Positions 9,099 to 17,345 of a DNA stretch of 64,000 nucleotides are shown in pieces; the stretch's first letter is position 1, and the number at the start of each line of letters is the position of its first letter. Both the position numbers and the translations under genes were made by a program. The stretch is taken from assembly GCA_029779845.1 (NCBI GenBank), contig JAKOZT010000044.1, forward strand, positions 1 through 64,000. Direction: 5' to 3'. Source of the DNA: Pseudomonadota bacterium. GTDB lineage: Bacteria > Pseudomonadota > Gammaproteobacteria > Burkholderiales > Burkholderiaceae_C. The notes beneath the pieces are model-generated. The model was not told the origin of the DNA, did no database searches, and was given only the letters and a program-made list of their open reading frames with translations.

Positions 9099-10298
9099 TC
9101 AGGCAGGAATCAATCGCAGGGGCAGCGTGTCGAGCGCACGCAGCGTGTTGTTCAGGCGCCGGGTGTGCGGCCCGGCGACTTCGATGCGCTTGACGCGCTT
9201 GGCCAGCGCCGTCAGCACCACCTCGCCTTCGAGCCGCGCCACCGCCTGGCCCACGCAGCCGTGGATGCCGGCGCCGAAGGCCACGTGGCCGCTCGGGCGG
9301 CGCTCGATATCGTAGCGGTCCGGGTTCGGCCACTTGCGCGGGTCGCGGTTGGCGGCGGCCAGCATGCACAGCACCTTGGTGTTCGCGGCCAGCGGCACGC
9401 CGGCGATCTCGCAGTCGCGCGCGGCGGTGCGGTAGAAGGTCTGCGCGGTCGATTCCCAGCGCAGGCCTTCTTCGAAGGCCGGGCGCGCCAGCGTAGGGTC
9501 GGCGTGCAGCTTGGCGTACTGCTCGGGGTGGTGGGCCAGCGCGTACAGCACGTTGCCGATGCCGTTGATGGTGGTGTCCACGCCGGCCGAGAGAAAGCTG
9601 CGCACCAGCATCGGCGCCTGCTCGTGCGTGATCTCGCCGGCGTCGGCGGCCTGCCAGATCTGGTCGCCGAAGCCGCCGGGGCGCAGATGCTCGCGCCGGC
9701 AGTGTTCCATGATCCAGCCGGTCACCGCCTCGACGCGCTGCGTAGCGCGCGCCAGCAGCTCGTTGCGCGGGCCCATCGAGTTGAACACCATGTCGCCGTA
9801 GACCAGCAGGTTCTCGCGGCCGTCTTCCTCGACGCCCACCGCGTCGGGGAACACCTTCAGCGGATAAAGCTGCGCGAGGTCGTGGATGCCGCAGATCGTT
9901 CCCTTGTCGACGCAGCGATCGAGCAGCGCCTCGGCCTCGGCGGTGAAGGTGGCGCGGATCTGCATGACCGCCTTCGGACTGAGGATGCGCGAGAGCACCG
10001 CGCGTGTCTGCGTGTGCAGCGGCGGGTCGGCTTCGAGGATCAGGCTCTTGGGGCGGAAGGGTTTTTCGAGGTTGAAGTTCGTCAGCCCCACGCCGGCGCC
10101 GGAGATGAAGGTGGCATGGTCGTTGAACACCGCATGCACCTGCTCGTGGCGCGCGCAGGCCACCACGCCGGGGTAGGGCGTGAGCCTGACCACCGGGCCG
10201 GCTTCGCGCAGCCGCTCATGCATCGGGTAAGGGTCGATCAGGTTCTCGCTGGAATAGGGGTCGATGTCCAGTTCGGCGATCGCTGCGGTTTCGTTCAT
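9099..10298 (-). CDS. Cytochrome P450 (CYP199-like)
   Basis: The protein has 399 residues from the ATG at 10298, chosen over the longer track start because GGAG lies upstream. Motifs seen: heme-thiolate loop FGAGIHGCVGQ with the ligand Cys at about 348, the I-helix AGVDTT, and the ExxR helix EEGLRWES. The heme-loop wording and class I partners resemble CYP199A enzymes, which demethylate or hydroxylate para-substituted benzoates; this assignment is from memory of the family. Its position directly after the Liv-type importer (20 bp after livF) suggests that the importer brings in the P450 substrate or a precursor. Confidence 0.93.
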   Translation of the reverse strand: MNETAAIAELDIDPYSSENLIDPYPMHERLREAGPVVRLTPYPGVVACARHEQVHAVFNDHATFISGAGVGLTNFNLEKPFRPKSLILEADPPLHTQTRAVLSRILSPKAVMQIRATFTAEAEALLDRCVDKGTICGIHDLAQLYPLKVFPDAVGVEEDGRENLLVYGDMVFNSMGPRNELLARATQRVEAVTGWIMEHCRREHLRPGGFGDQIWQAADAGEITHEQAPMLVRSFLSAGVDTTINGIGNVLYALAHHPEQYAKLHADPTLARPAFEEGLRWESTAQTFYRTAARDCEIAGVPLAANTKVLCMLAAANRDPRKWPNPDRYDIERRPSGHVAFGAGIHGCVGQAVARLEGEVVLTALAKRVKRIEVAGPHTRRLNNTLRALDTLPLRLIPA

Positions 10299-10317
10299 GC
10301 GTTGTCTCCGGTTGTCT

Positions 10318-11025
10318 TCAATGCACGGCCATGCCGACAAGGCGTTCGAGCGCTGCTGCGTCTTCGCGCAGCGCGGCGGCGCTGTCTTCGTGCACCAGCG
10401 CGCCGCGCTCCAGCACCAGCGCCCGGTCGGCGTAGCCGAGCGCCTCCTGCACCTGCTGCTCGACGATCACGACGGTGATGCCGCGCTCGCGGGCGAGAAG
10501 CGCGAACGCGGCCAGCAGCTCCTGGCGGATCAGCGGCGCCAGGCCTTCGAGCGGCTCGTCGAGCAGCAGCAGGCGCGGCTGGCCCAGCAGCGCGCGCGCC
10601 ACCGACAGCATCTGCTGCTCGCCGCCGGAGAGCTGCGCGCCGCCATTGCGGCGCCGCTCGGCCAGGCGCGGGAAGAGGGCGTAGGCCTCATCGAGTGCGC
10701 CGCGCGGCCGGCGCTTCAGGCCGGCGACCAGGTTCTCCTCGACCGTCAGCGAGGGGAAGATGTCGCGCGTCTGCGGCACCAGCCCGAGGCCGCGCGCGGC
10801 GCGCTGGTGCGGCGCCAGGCCGGCGAGGTCTTCGCCGTCGAAGACGATGCGGCCGCGCGTCAGTTGCGCGAGGCCCATGATGGCGGCCAGCGTGGTGGTC
10901 TTGCCGACGCCGTTGCGGCCGATCAGCGCAAGCTTCTCGCGCGGCGCGACCGTGAAGCTCAGGCCGTTGAGCACGGTGATCGGGCCGTAGCCGGCGACGA
11001 CGTCGTGCAGTTCCAGCAATGCCAT
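10318..11025 (-). CDS. livF: Liv-type ABC importer ATPase (LivF)
   Basis: The protein has 235 residues with Walker A GRNGVGKTT, signature LSGGEQQ and Walker B LLLLDEPLEGLAP. This is the second ATPase of a HAAT-type importer, the family that also carries aromatic and short-chain carboxylates. It is separated from livG by a 136-bp repeat-containing gap, unlike the overlapping livG-livM-livH genes, but transcription is in the same direction and continues into the P450 gene. Ligand is not readable from the sequence. Confidence 0.93.
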   Translation of the reverse strand: MALLELHDVVAGYGPITVLNGLSFTVAPREKLALIGRNGVGKTTTLAAIMGLAQLTRGRIVFDGEDLAGLAPHQRAARGLGLVPQTRDIFPSLTVEENLVAGLKRRPRGALDEAYALFPRLAERRRNGGAQLSGGEQQMLSVARALLGQPRLLLLDEPLEGLAPLIRQELLAAFALLARERGITVVIVEQQVQEALGYADRALVLERGALVHEDSAAALREDAAALERLVGMAVH

Positions 11026-11044
11026 GTCAGTGCCTCACCCGCCA

Positions 11045-11143
11045 CCCGTTCGCCCTGAGCAGGGGACCGAGCTTGACGAGGGCCTCGTGTCGAAGGGGCA
11101 CCGAGGTTCGCGAATGGGCTTCGACAGGCTCAGCCCGAACGGG
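11045..11143. repeat. Inverted intergenic repeat pair (CCCGTTCG...CGAACGGG)
   Basis: CCCGTTCGCCCTGAGC (11045-11060) is facing GCTTCGACAGGCTCAGCCCGAACGGG (11118-11143), with a central GTCGAAGGGG. The arms can pair into a long hairpin between livG and livF. The same words recur at 38637-38650 (one arm) and 56058-56130 (both arms), so this is a dispersed family. It could attenuate transcription or shape mRNA decay between the two ATPase genes. Confidence 0.8.
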
Positions 11144-11161
11144 ATCGTGGTGGGGTGCATC

Positions 11162-11905
11162 TCAATGCCCCAGGTAAGCCGCGCGCACGCGCGCATCGTT
11201 GCGGATCGCCTCGGGCGTGCCGTCGGCGATCACCGCGCCTTCGGCGAGCACGACGATGCGCCTGGCGAAGCGGAACACCAGGTCCATGTCGTGTTCGATG
11301 ATCAGCACGGCGAGGTCCTTCGGCAACGCATCCAGCGCGGCGAGCAGGCGCGCGCCTTCGCCTTGCGGCACGCCGGCCATCGGCTCGTCGAGCAGCAGTA
11401 CTTTCGGCCGCAGCGCGAGGGCCAGCGCCATCTCCACCAGGCGCTGCTCGCCGTAGGCCAGGCGCTCGGTGGGCCAGCCGGCGTGTTCGCCCAGGCCGAG
11501 GTCGCGCAGCAGCGCGCGCGCTTCGGTGGCCAGCGCCGGGTAGGCGTCGATCGAACGCCAGAAACTCTTCGTCAGCCCCTCGCGCTCGAAGAGGGCCAGC
11601 TCCACCTGCCGCTGCACCGGCAGATGCGGCGCCAGCGTGGTGATCTGGAAGGTGCGCGCCAGGCCGGCGCGCACGCGCTGCGCCTGCGAGCGGCGTGTCA
11701 CGTCCTCGCCGTTCAGCCAGACGCTGCCCGCGCTCGGCGCGACGGTGCCGCTGAGCTGGTTGACCAGCGTGGTCTTGCCGGCGCCGTTCGGGCCGATCAG
11801 CGCGAGGCGGTCGCCGGCGTGCAGCTTCAGCGACACGCCGCGCGTGACGTGCAGGCCGCCGTAGCGTTTGTCGAGATCGCGGGTTTCGAGCAGGACCGCG
11901 CTCAT
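11162..11905 (-). CDS. livG: Liv-type ABC importer ATPase (LivG)
   Basis: The protein has 247 residues. Walker A GPNGAGKTT, a Q-loop in TFQITTLAPHL, the signature region LAYGEQRLVEMALAL, Walker B VLLLDEPMAG and the H-loop in LIIEHDMDLVFRFA are all seen; the C-terminal NDARVRAAYLGH is typical of LivG. The signature is LAYGEQ where most ABC proteins have LSGGQ, which is common in this subfamily. Start ATG overlaps the livM stop (ATGA), so the two are translationally coupled. The track shows this gene only within larger merged frames. Confidence 0.93.
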   Translation of the reverse strand: MSAVLLETRDLDKRYGGLHVTRGVSLKLHAGDRLALIGPNGAGKTTLVNQLSGTVAPSAGSVWLNGEDVTRRSQAQRVRAGLARTFQITTLAPHLPVQRQVELALFEREGLTKSFWRSIDAYPALATEARALLRDLGLGEHAGWPTERLAYGEQRLVEMALALALRPKVLLLDEPMAGVPQGEGARLLAALDALPKDLAVLIIEHDMDLVFRFARRIVVLAEGAVIADGTPEAIRNDARVRAAYLGH

Positions 11906-12870
11906 GCCTTCGCTCCCAGCCGCCCACGCAGCCAGCCCCAGGCCCGGGCCGGCGGCACCAGCACCACCGCCATCAGCGCGGCGCCGATCACGAACAGCCA
12001 GTGGTACGGGTTGATCGACGCGGCGGTGTGGTGCAGCAGCGTGAAGACGACCGCGCCGACCAGCGCGCCATGTAGCCGCCCGGCGCCGCCGAGGATCAGC
12101 ATCACCAGCGCCTCGGCCGAGAGCGCGAACGACAGGCTGTCGAGCGCGACGATCGCATTGGTCTGCGCCGAGAGCGCGCCCGCCGCGCCGGCCAGCGCGC
12201 CGGCGAAGCCGTACATCGCCAGCAGCCGCGCGCGCACCGGCGTGCCCAGCGCGGCCATGCGCGCGCGGTTCTCGTGGATGCCGCGCACCGCCAGGCCGAA
12301 GGGCGAGTCGACGATGCGCCGCGCGGCGTAGTAGCCGAGCGCGAGCACCGCGAGCGCGTACAGCGCGGCGGTGCGGCCTTCGAGGTCGAAGGCGAAGCGG
12401 CCGAACAGCGGCTCGACCGTGAAGCCGCTCAGGCCGTCGTCGCCGCCGGTCCAGTCGCGCGCCTTCTGCGCCAGGCCGGCGGCGATCTGAGCCACCGCGA
12501 CGGTCAGCATCAGGAAGGTGAAGCCGTGGTAGCGCAGCAGGAAGGCGCCCGAGACCAGCGCCAGCAGCGCGCCCGCGCCCACGCCCACCGCGAGGCCGAG
12601 CAGCGGATCGCCGTGCACGCGCAGCGCGAAGATGCCGGCCGCGTAGGCGCCGGCGCCGAACAGCGCGGCGTGGCCCAGCGTCGCCAGCCCGGCAACGCCG
12701 ACGACGAGGTCGAGCGAGAGCACGAACAGCGCGGTGATCGTGATGCGCGTCAGCAGGCCGAGCTGCTCGGGCAGCAGCCACCAGGCGGCGAGGCCGAGCG
12801 CGAAAGCGATCAGCGGCGCGCGCCAGGCCGGCGCCACGCGCGGCGCCTGTGAATCGGCGGACGTGTTCAT
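11902..12870 (-). CDS. livM: Liv-type ABC importer permease (LivM)
   Basis: The protein has 322 residues with about eight to ten membrane helices and the family segments GVAGLATLGHAALFGAGAYA and GGAGRLHGALVGAVVFTLL. It pairs with LivH to form the inner-membrane channel. It starts at MNTSADSQAP (12870), with the ATG inside the livH stop region (4-bp overlap). It is buried in a 549-residue track ORF whose upstream portion is a shadow of livH. The ligand is unknown. Confidence 0.92.
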   Translation of the reverse strand: MNTSADSQAPRVAPAWRAPLIAFALGLAAWWLLPEQLGLLTRITITALFVLSLDLVVGVAGLATLGHAALFGAGAYAAGIFALRVHGDPLLGLAVGVGAGALLALVSGAFLLRYHGFTFLMLTVAVAQIAAGLAQKARDWTGGDDGLSGFTVEPLFGRFAFDLEGRTAALYALAVLALGYYAARRIVDSPFGLAVRGIHENRARMAALGTPVRARLLAMYGFAGALAGAAGALSAQTNAIVALDSLSFALSAEALVMLILGGAGRLHGALVGAVVFTLLHHTAASINPYHWLFVIGAALMAVVLVPPARAWGWLRGRLGAKA

Positions 12871-13724
12871 CGCTTCAACAAGCCGTTCGGACGCCACGCC
12901 AGCAGCAGCGCCATCGCGATGAAGAAGAACAGGCTGCCCCAGTCGGACGCGAGGTATTTGCTCGCCGTCTCGACGATGCCCAGCGCCACCGCCGCCAGCA
13001 GCGAGCCCGCCAGGCTGCCCATGCCGCCGACCGCGACCACCACCAGCACCAGCACGAGGTATTTCAGCGCGTAGTAGGGCTCCAGCGGCATCAGCTCGGC
13101 GCCGAGCACGCCGCCGAGCGCGGCCAGCGCGGCGCCGGCGGCGAAGCTCATGCACTGCACGGTGCGGATCGGGATGCCCAGCGTCGCCGCGGTGTCGGGG
13201 TGGTCGACCGCGGCGCGCAGCCACACGCCGAAGCGTGTGCGCGCCACCGTCCAGGCCGCGCCCGCCGCGACCAGCAGGCCCGCGACGATCACCAGCAGCC
13301 GCTGCGCCGGCAGCGTGCGAAAGCCGAGGTCGACCGACTGCGCGATCGCCGGCGGCAGCACGATCAGCTGCACCTGCGGCCCGGCCAGCGCGTTGGTCAG
13401 CGCGATCAGGAAGAAGGCCAGGCCGATCGTGAACAGCACCTGCTCCAGCTCGCTGCGGCGGTAGAGGTGGCGCAGCACCAGCGCTTCGAGCAGCGCGCCG
13501 AGCGCGGCCGTGATCACCAGCGCCGCCGGCAGCGCGAGCCAGAAGCTCCACTGCGCCTCGCGCGTCAGCAGCGCCGCCGCGTAGCCGCCGATCATCGCGA
13601 AGGCGCCGTGCGCGAGGTTCACGAAGCGCATCAGCCCGAGCGTGACCGTCAGCCCCACGGCGATGATGAACAGCACCATGCCGTAGGCCAGGCCGTCGAT
13701 CGCCACGTTGGCGAGCAGCTGCAT
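12867..13724 (-). CDS. livH: Liv-type ABC importer permease (LivH)
   Basis: The protein has 285 residues and is strongly hydrophobic, with LivH hallmarks ANVAIDGLAYGMVLFIIAVG at the N-terminus, LGLMRFVNLAHGAFAMIGGY and VVAVGGMGSLAGSLLAA. It follows the binding-protein gene by 7 bp and overlaps livM by 4 bp. It forms the other half of the translocation channel. Confidence 0.93.
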   Translation of the reverse strand: MQLLANVAIDGLAYGMVLFIIAVGLTVTLGLMRFVNLAHGAFAMIGGYAAALLTREAQWSFWLALPAALVITAALGALLEALVLRHLYRRSELEQVLFTIGLAFFLIALTNALAGPQVQLIVLPPAIAQSVDLGFRTLPAQRLLVIVAGLLVAAGAAWTVARTRFGVWLRAAVDHPDTAATLGIPIRTVQCMSFAAGAALAALGGVLGAELMPLEPYYALKYLVLVLVVVAVGGMGSLAGSLLAAVALGIVETASKYLASDWGSLFFFIAMALLLAWRPNGLLKR

Positions 13725-13731
13725 CGCGGGC

Positions 13732-14907
13732 TTACTTGTCGAGGCCGTGGTCGCCTTGCGGCCCGAAGCTCTGCACTTCCTTGTTGACGAGCTGGCCGCC
13801 GGCCTTCTCCACCGTGCGCAGGTAGACGTTCTGCACGATGTGGCGCGTCTTCGGGTCGATGCGCACCGGCCCGCGCGGGCTCTCCCATTGCAGCGAGCGC
13901 GCGGCGGCGAGCGCCTTCAGGCCGTCCTTCTGGCCGCCGGTCGCCTTGATCATCTCGTGGATCACGTGCATGCCGTCCCACGCGCCCACCGAGGCGTAGT
14001 TGGCGATGGCGTTCGCGTCCTTCTTCTTCAGCGCCGCGACGAAGGCCTTGTTGGCCGGCGAATCGTGCGCCGCCGAGTAGTGGAAGGCGGTGGTCAGGCC
14101 GAGCGCCGAATCGCCGAACTTCTGCAGGTCGAACTCGTCCATCTCGGCCGTGCCGAGGAAGCGGATGCCGGCCTTGGCCAGCCCGTTTTCGTTGTAGGCC
14201 TTGACGAAGCCGAGGTTCGGCGGGCCGCCGGGCAGGAAGGTGTAGACCGCCTGCGCGCCGCTGGCCTTGATGCGCTGCACGAAGGGCGCGAAGTCGGTGG
14301 TGGCCATCGGCATGCGGATGCTCTCGACCACCGTGCCGCCCTGCTTGGTGAACTCGCTCTTCCAGGCCGTTTCGGCGTCGATGCCGGGGCCGTAGTCGGT
14401 CACCGCGGTGACGACCTTCTTGATGTCGTTCTTCGCCGCCCACTGCGCCAGCGGCACGGTCACCTGCCACAGCGTGTAGCTGGTGCGCAGGAAGAACTCG
14501 CTCTTGTCGGTGATCGCCGAGGTGGCGGCGTTGAAGATCACCGTGGGCGTCTGCGACTGCTGGATCAGCGGCGCCACCGCGAAGGCGTTGGGCGTGAAGA
14601 CGAAGCCGCCGAGGTAGTCGACCTTGTCCTTGACGATCAGCTCCTGCACCAGCGTCTTGGTCTGGCCCGGGTTGGGGCCGCCGGTGTCGCGGTAGATCAG
14701 CTCCACGTCCTTGCCGGCGAGCTTGCCGCCCTGCGACGCGATGTAGGCCTCGGCGCCGTTCTTGAACAGCGTGCCGTAGTGGGCGAACGGGCCCGAGAAC
14801 GGGCCGACGATGCCGACCTTGACGGTCTGCGCCGCGGCGCCGGCGGCGCTGAAGGCGAGGGTGGCGGCGGTCAGCGCGGCGGCGCCGCAGCGGGTGCACG
14901 AACTCAT
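13732..14907 (-). CDS. Periplasmic substrate-binding protein of Liv-type importer
   Basis: The protein has 391 residues from ATG 14907 (GGAGACAGGACG upstream); the longer track start is rejected because it would precede a clean signal peptide, MSSCTRCGAAALTAATLAFS ending in AAGAAAQ. VKVGIVGPFSGPFAHYG begins the peripl_BP_6 fold. It is the first gene of the nine-gene minus-strand unit leading to P450, ferredoxin, MarR and reductase. HAAT-family binding proteins of this subtype often bind aromatic acids; here that is inference from the P450. Confidence 0.92.
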   Translation of the reverse strand: MSSCTRCGAAALTAATLAFSAAGAAAQTVKVGIVGPFSGPFAHYGTLFKNGAEAYIASQGGKLAGKDVELIYRDTGGPNPGQTKTLVQELIVKDKVDYLGGFVFTPNAFAVAPLIQQSQTPTVIFNAATSAITDKSEFFLRTSYTLWQVTVPLAQWAAKNDIKKVVTAVTDYGPGIDAETAWKSEFTKQGGTVVESIRMPMATTDFAPFVQRIKASGAQAVYTFLPGGPPNLGFVKAYNENGLAKAGIRFLGTAEMDEFDLQKFGDSALGLTTAFHYSAAHDSPANKAFVAALKKKDANAIANYASVGAWDGMHVIHEMIKATGGQKDGLKALAAARSLQWESPRGPVRIDPKTRHIVQNVYLRTVEKAGGQLVNKEVQSFGPQGDHGLDK

Positions 14908-14960
14908 CGTCCTGTCTCCGTGTGTTGGTGTTGATCTGGCGCAATGGTCGGCGCAAAAGG

Positions 14961-14988
14961 TTGGTATGTCAACCAATTGGTATATCAA
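14961..14988. promoter_or_regulatory. Tandem TTGRTATAYCAA operator before the importer-P450 operon
   Basis: TTGGTATGTCAA (14961-14972) and TTGGTATATCAA (14977-14988) are direct repeats with a 16-bp period; each is itself a near-palindrome, and ACCAATTGGT joins them. On the minus strand they read TTGATATACCAA and TTGACATACCAA, the latter giving a TTGACA -35-like hexamer about 54 bp before the binding-protein start codon. The operon's own MarR protein is the likeliest binder. Confidence 0.65.
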
Positions 14989-15034
14989 CTTCAGATAGCT
15001 GATATGCGCGCCGGGCGCGAACGCCTCGAAGATC

Positions 15035-15922
15035 TCAGGGCTCCGTCGCCCGCAACTCGTCGTGCAGCCAGTCCACCAGCTTCACCACGTCCGGCCGCCG
15101 GCTCAGATGCGGCGCGAGCCAGATCGCCAGCCGGTTCGGCCCGCGCACGAAGCCCAGCGGCGCCACCAGCGTGCCGCTGGCGAGGTCGTCGCGCACCAGC
15201 ATGCGCGGCACGTTGGCCAGGCCCAGGCCGCAGCGCGCGCCCTGGATCAGCAGGTAGAAGTGGTCGAAGGCTTCGTCGACGCGCAGCTCGGTGCCCTCCG
15301 CCAGCGCCGCGCAGCGTGCCCAGTCGGCCCAGGCGCTGGGGCGCGTGCGCGACACCATCAATCGTGCGCGCGCCAGGTCGGCCACGCTGGCGATGCGCAG
15401 CTGGCGCAGGTAGTCGGGCGAGCACACCGGGCCGATCCATTCGCTCGCCACGTCGTGGCGCAGCGCGTCCTTCGGCGCTTCGATCGAGGACAGCCGGATC
15501 GCCACGCTGACGTTGTCGCGCGCGAAGTCCAGCGGGCCGGAGCTCATGTTGAAGCGCAGCGCGACCTCGGGGTGCGCCTCCTCGAAGCGCGCCAGCCGCG
15601 GGATCAGCCAGTACATCATGATCGACTCGGAGCACGACAGCGTCAGCGGCCCGGGCTCGAGCTGCTCGATGCTGGCCTGGATCAGCGCGAAGGCCTTCGA
15701 GAGCCCGTCGGCCAGGCGCTGCCCTTCGGCGGTGGGCAGCGCGCCGTGCGCGCCGCGTGTCAGCAGCGCGAGGCCGAGCGTGTCTTCCAGCATGCGCACG
15801 TGGCGGCTCACCGCGCCGTGCGTCACCGCCAGCTCGTCGGCCGCGGCGCTGAAGCTGCGCAGCCGCGCGGTGGCCTCGAAGGCGCGCAGCGCGTTCAGCG
15901 ACAGGCGGGGGGTGGTGCTCAT
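15035..15922 (-). CDS. LysR-family regulator (GcvA-like)
   Basis: The protein has 295 residues from MSTTPRLSLNALRAFEATA (15922). The N-terminal helix-turn-helix reads SFSAAADELAVTHGAVSRHV, followed by a LysR substrate-binding domain. The sequence order LSLNALRAFEA and GAVSRHVRMLED resembles the GcvA/AmpR-like branch. It is divergent from the RuBisCO-like operon and so most likely controls it; the perfect dyad at 15951-15967 lies just in front of its start codon. The coinducer is unknown but probably a pathway sugar acid. Confidence 0.9.
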   Translation of the reverse strand: MSTTPRLSLNALRAFEATARLRSFSAAADELAVTHGAVSRHVRMLEDTLGLALLTRGAHGALPTAEGQRLADGLSKAFALIQASIEQLEPGPLTLSCSESIMMYWLIPRLARFEEAHPEVALRFNMSSGPLDFARDNVSVAIRLSSIEAPKDALRHDVASEWIGPVCSPDYLRQLRIASVADLARARLMVSRTRPSAWADWARCAALAEGTELRVDEAFDHFYLLIQGARCGLGLANVPRMLVRDDLASGTLVAPLGFVRGPNRLAIWLAPHLSRRPDVVKLVDWLHDELRATEP

Positions 15923-15950
15923 CGTGGACCTCGGGTTGACCCGCATGCGA

Positions 15951-15967
15951 TGTGAGTAGAACTCACA
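15951..15967. promoter_or_regulatory. LysR-type operator dyad TGTGAGT-AGA-ACTCACA
   Basis: A perfect 7-bp inverted repeat with 3-bp centre lies 28 bp before the lysR start and about 100 bp before the RuBisCO-like gene start, in the divergent promoter region. Size and place fit a LysR recognition box (T-N11-A type) used for autoregulation and activation of the divergent operon. Confidence 0.65.
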
Positions 15968-16050
15968 GCATGGCGAAATCATATCGTTTGCCGCCATAGG
16001 AAGACGTGCCTATTCTTCGCCCCGAAGTCTGCATGAAGCTCACAAGCCCG

Positions 16051-17325
16051 ATGTCCCGCCCCACCCCCCGCGCCGAGTTCAGCGCGCGCTATCTGGTCGA
16101 AAGCTCGGTCGCCTCCGAGAAGGTCGCGCAGGTGATCGCCGGCGAGCAGTCGAGCGGCACCTTCCTGGCGCTGCCGGGCGAGAGCGATGAACTGAAGGAG
16201 CGCTCGCGCGCCCGCGTCGTCGCCATCGAGCCGCTCGCGCCCGCGCTTGCGCCCGCGCTGCCCAGCGCCTTCGTCGAGCGCCATGCGCACGGCGGCGTGT
16301 TCCACCGCGCCGAGATCGAAATCGCCTTTCCGGTCGACAACGTCGGCGCCAACCTGCCCAGCCTGCTCGCCACCGTGGCGGGCAACCTGTTCGAGCTGGG
16401 CGAGGTGACGGGCCTGCGCCTGCTCGACATCGAACTCTCGCCCGACTACGCCGCGCGCTTCGCCGGCCCGGCCTTCGGCATCCCCGGCACGCGGCGTCTC
16501 GCCGGCGTGCAGGGCCGGCCGCTGATCGGCACCATCGTCAAGCCGAGCATCGGCCTGACGCCGGCGCAGACCGCAGAGCTGGTCGACAGCCTGTGCGCCG
16601 CCGGCATCGACTTCGTCAAGGACGACGAGCTGATCGCCGACCCGCCCTATGCGCCCTTCGACGAACGCCTGCGCGCGGTGATGCCGGTGCTGCACCGCCA
16701 TGCCGACCGCCTCGGCCGCATGCCGATGTACGCGATCAACATCTCCGGCTCGGTCGACGAGATGCTGCGCCGCCACGACGCGGTGCTGGCCGCCGGCGGC
16801 AGCTGCGTGATGGTGAGCGTCAACTGGGCCGGCTTCGCCGCGGTGGAGCACCTGCGCCGCCATGCGCAGCTGCCGATTCACGGCCACCGCAACGGCTGGG
16901 GCGCGTTCACGCGCCACGCGGCGCTGGGCTTCTCGTTCACCGCCTACCAGAAGCTGTGGCGGCTGGCCGGCGTGGACCACCTGCACGTCAACGGCATCCG
17001 CAGCAAGTTCTGGGAGGCCGACGAGTCGGTGATCGCCTCGGCGCGCGCCTGCCTCGCGCCCTGGGCCGGCTTGCAGCCGCTGATGCCGGTGTTCTCGTCG
17101 GGCCAGTGGGCCGGCCAGGCCCCCGATCTCTACGCGGCGCTGGGCAGCACCGACCTGATGCACCTGGCCGGCGGCGGCATCATCGGCCACCCCGACGGCA
17201 TCGCCGCCGGCGTGGCCAGCATGCGCGAAGGCTGGGAAGCCGCGGTGGCCGGCACCGGGCTGGACACGTATGCCGAATCGCACGCGGCGCTGCGGCGCGC
17301 GCTGGTGCACTTCGGCACGCTGTAG
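16051..17325 (+). CDS. RuBisCO-like protein (form IV; OiaX/OiaT-like)
   Basis: The protein has about 424 residues from ATG 16051, chosen because family members start shortly before FSARYLVES; GTG 16006 (AGGAAG upstream) and ATG 16033 are alternatives. RuBisCO fold motifs persist: IGTIVKPSIGL (K164, equivalent to K175), DFVKDDE (K190, the carbamylated lysine, with D192 and E193 metal ligands) and GHRNGWGA (H279). Residues for true carboxylation are changed: KPSIGL has S for the second lysine, and loop 6 reads HVNGIRSKF, so it is not a CO2-fixing enzyme. With the adjacent DUF1537 kinase it resembles the 3-oxo-isoapionate-4-phosphate decarboxylase or transcarboxylase RLPs of apionate catabolism. 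Confidence 0.88.
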   Translation: MSRPTPRAEFSARYLVESSVASEKVAQVIAGEQSSGTFLALPGESDELKERSRARVVAIEPLAPALAPALPSAFVERHAHGGVFHRAEIEIAFPVDNVGANLPSLLATVAGNLFELGEVTGLRLLDIELSPDYAARFAGPAFGIPGTRRLAGVQGRPLIGTIVKPSIGLTPAQTAELVDSLCAAGIDFVKDDELIADPPYAPFDERLRAVMPVLHRHADRLGRMPMYAINISGSVDEMLRRHDAVLAAGGSCVMVSVNWAGFAAVEHLRRHAQLPIHGHRNGWGAFTRHAALGFSFTAYQKLWRLAGVDHLHVNGIRSKFWEADESVIASARACLAPWAGLQPLMPVFSSGQWAGQAPDLYAALGSTDLMHLAGGGIIGHPDGIAAGVASMREGWEAAVAGTGLDTYAESHAALRRALVHFGTL

Positions 17326-17345
17326 CGCGTGGGGCGACGACGACC

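Noticed and set aside
16006-17325. True carbon-fixing RuBisCO
   Set aside because: Several residues needed for carboxylation are changed, no small subunit or phosphoribulokinase gene is present, and the kinase/TRAP context fits form IV.
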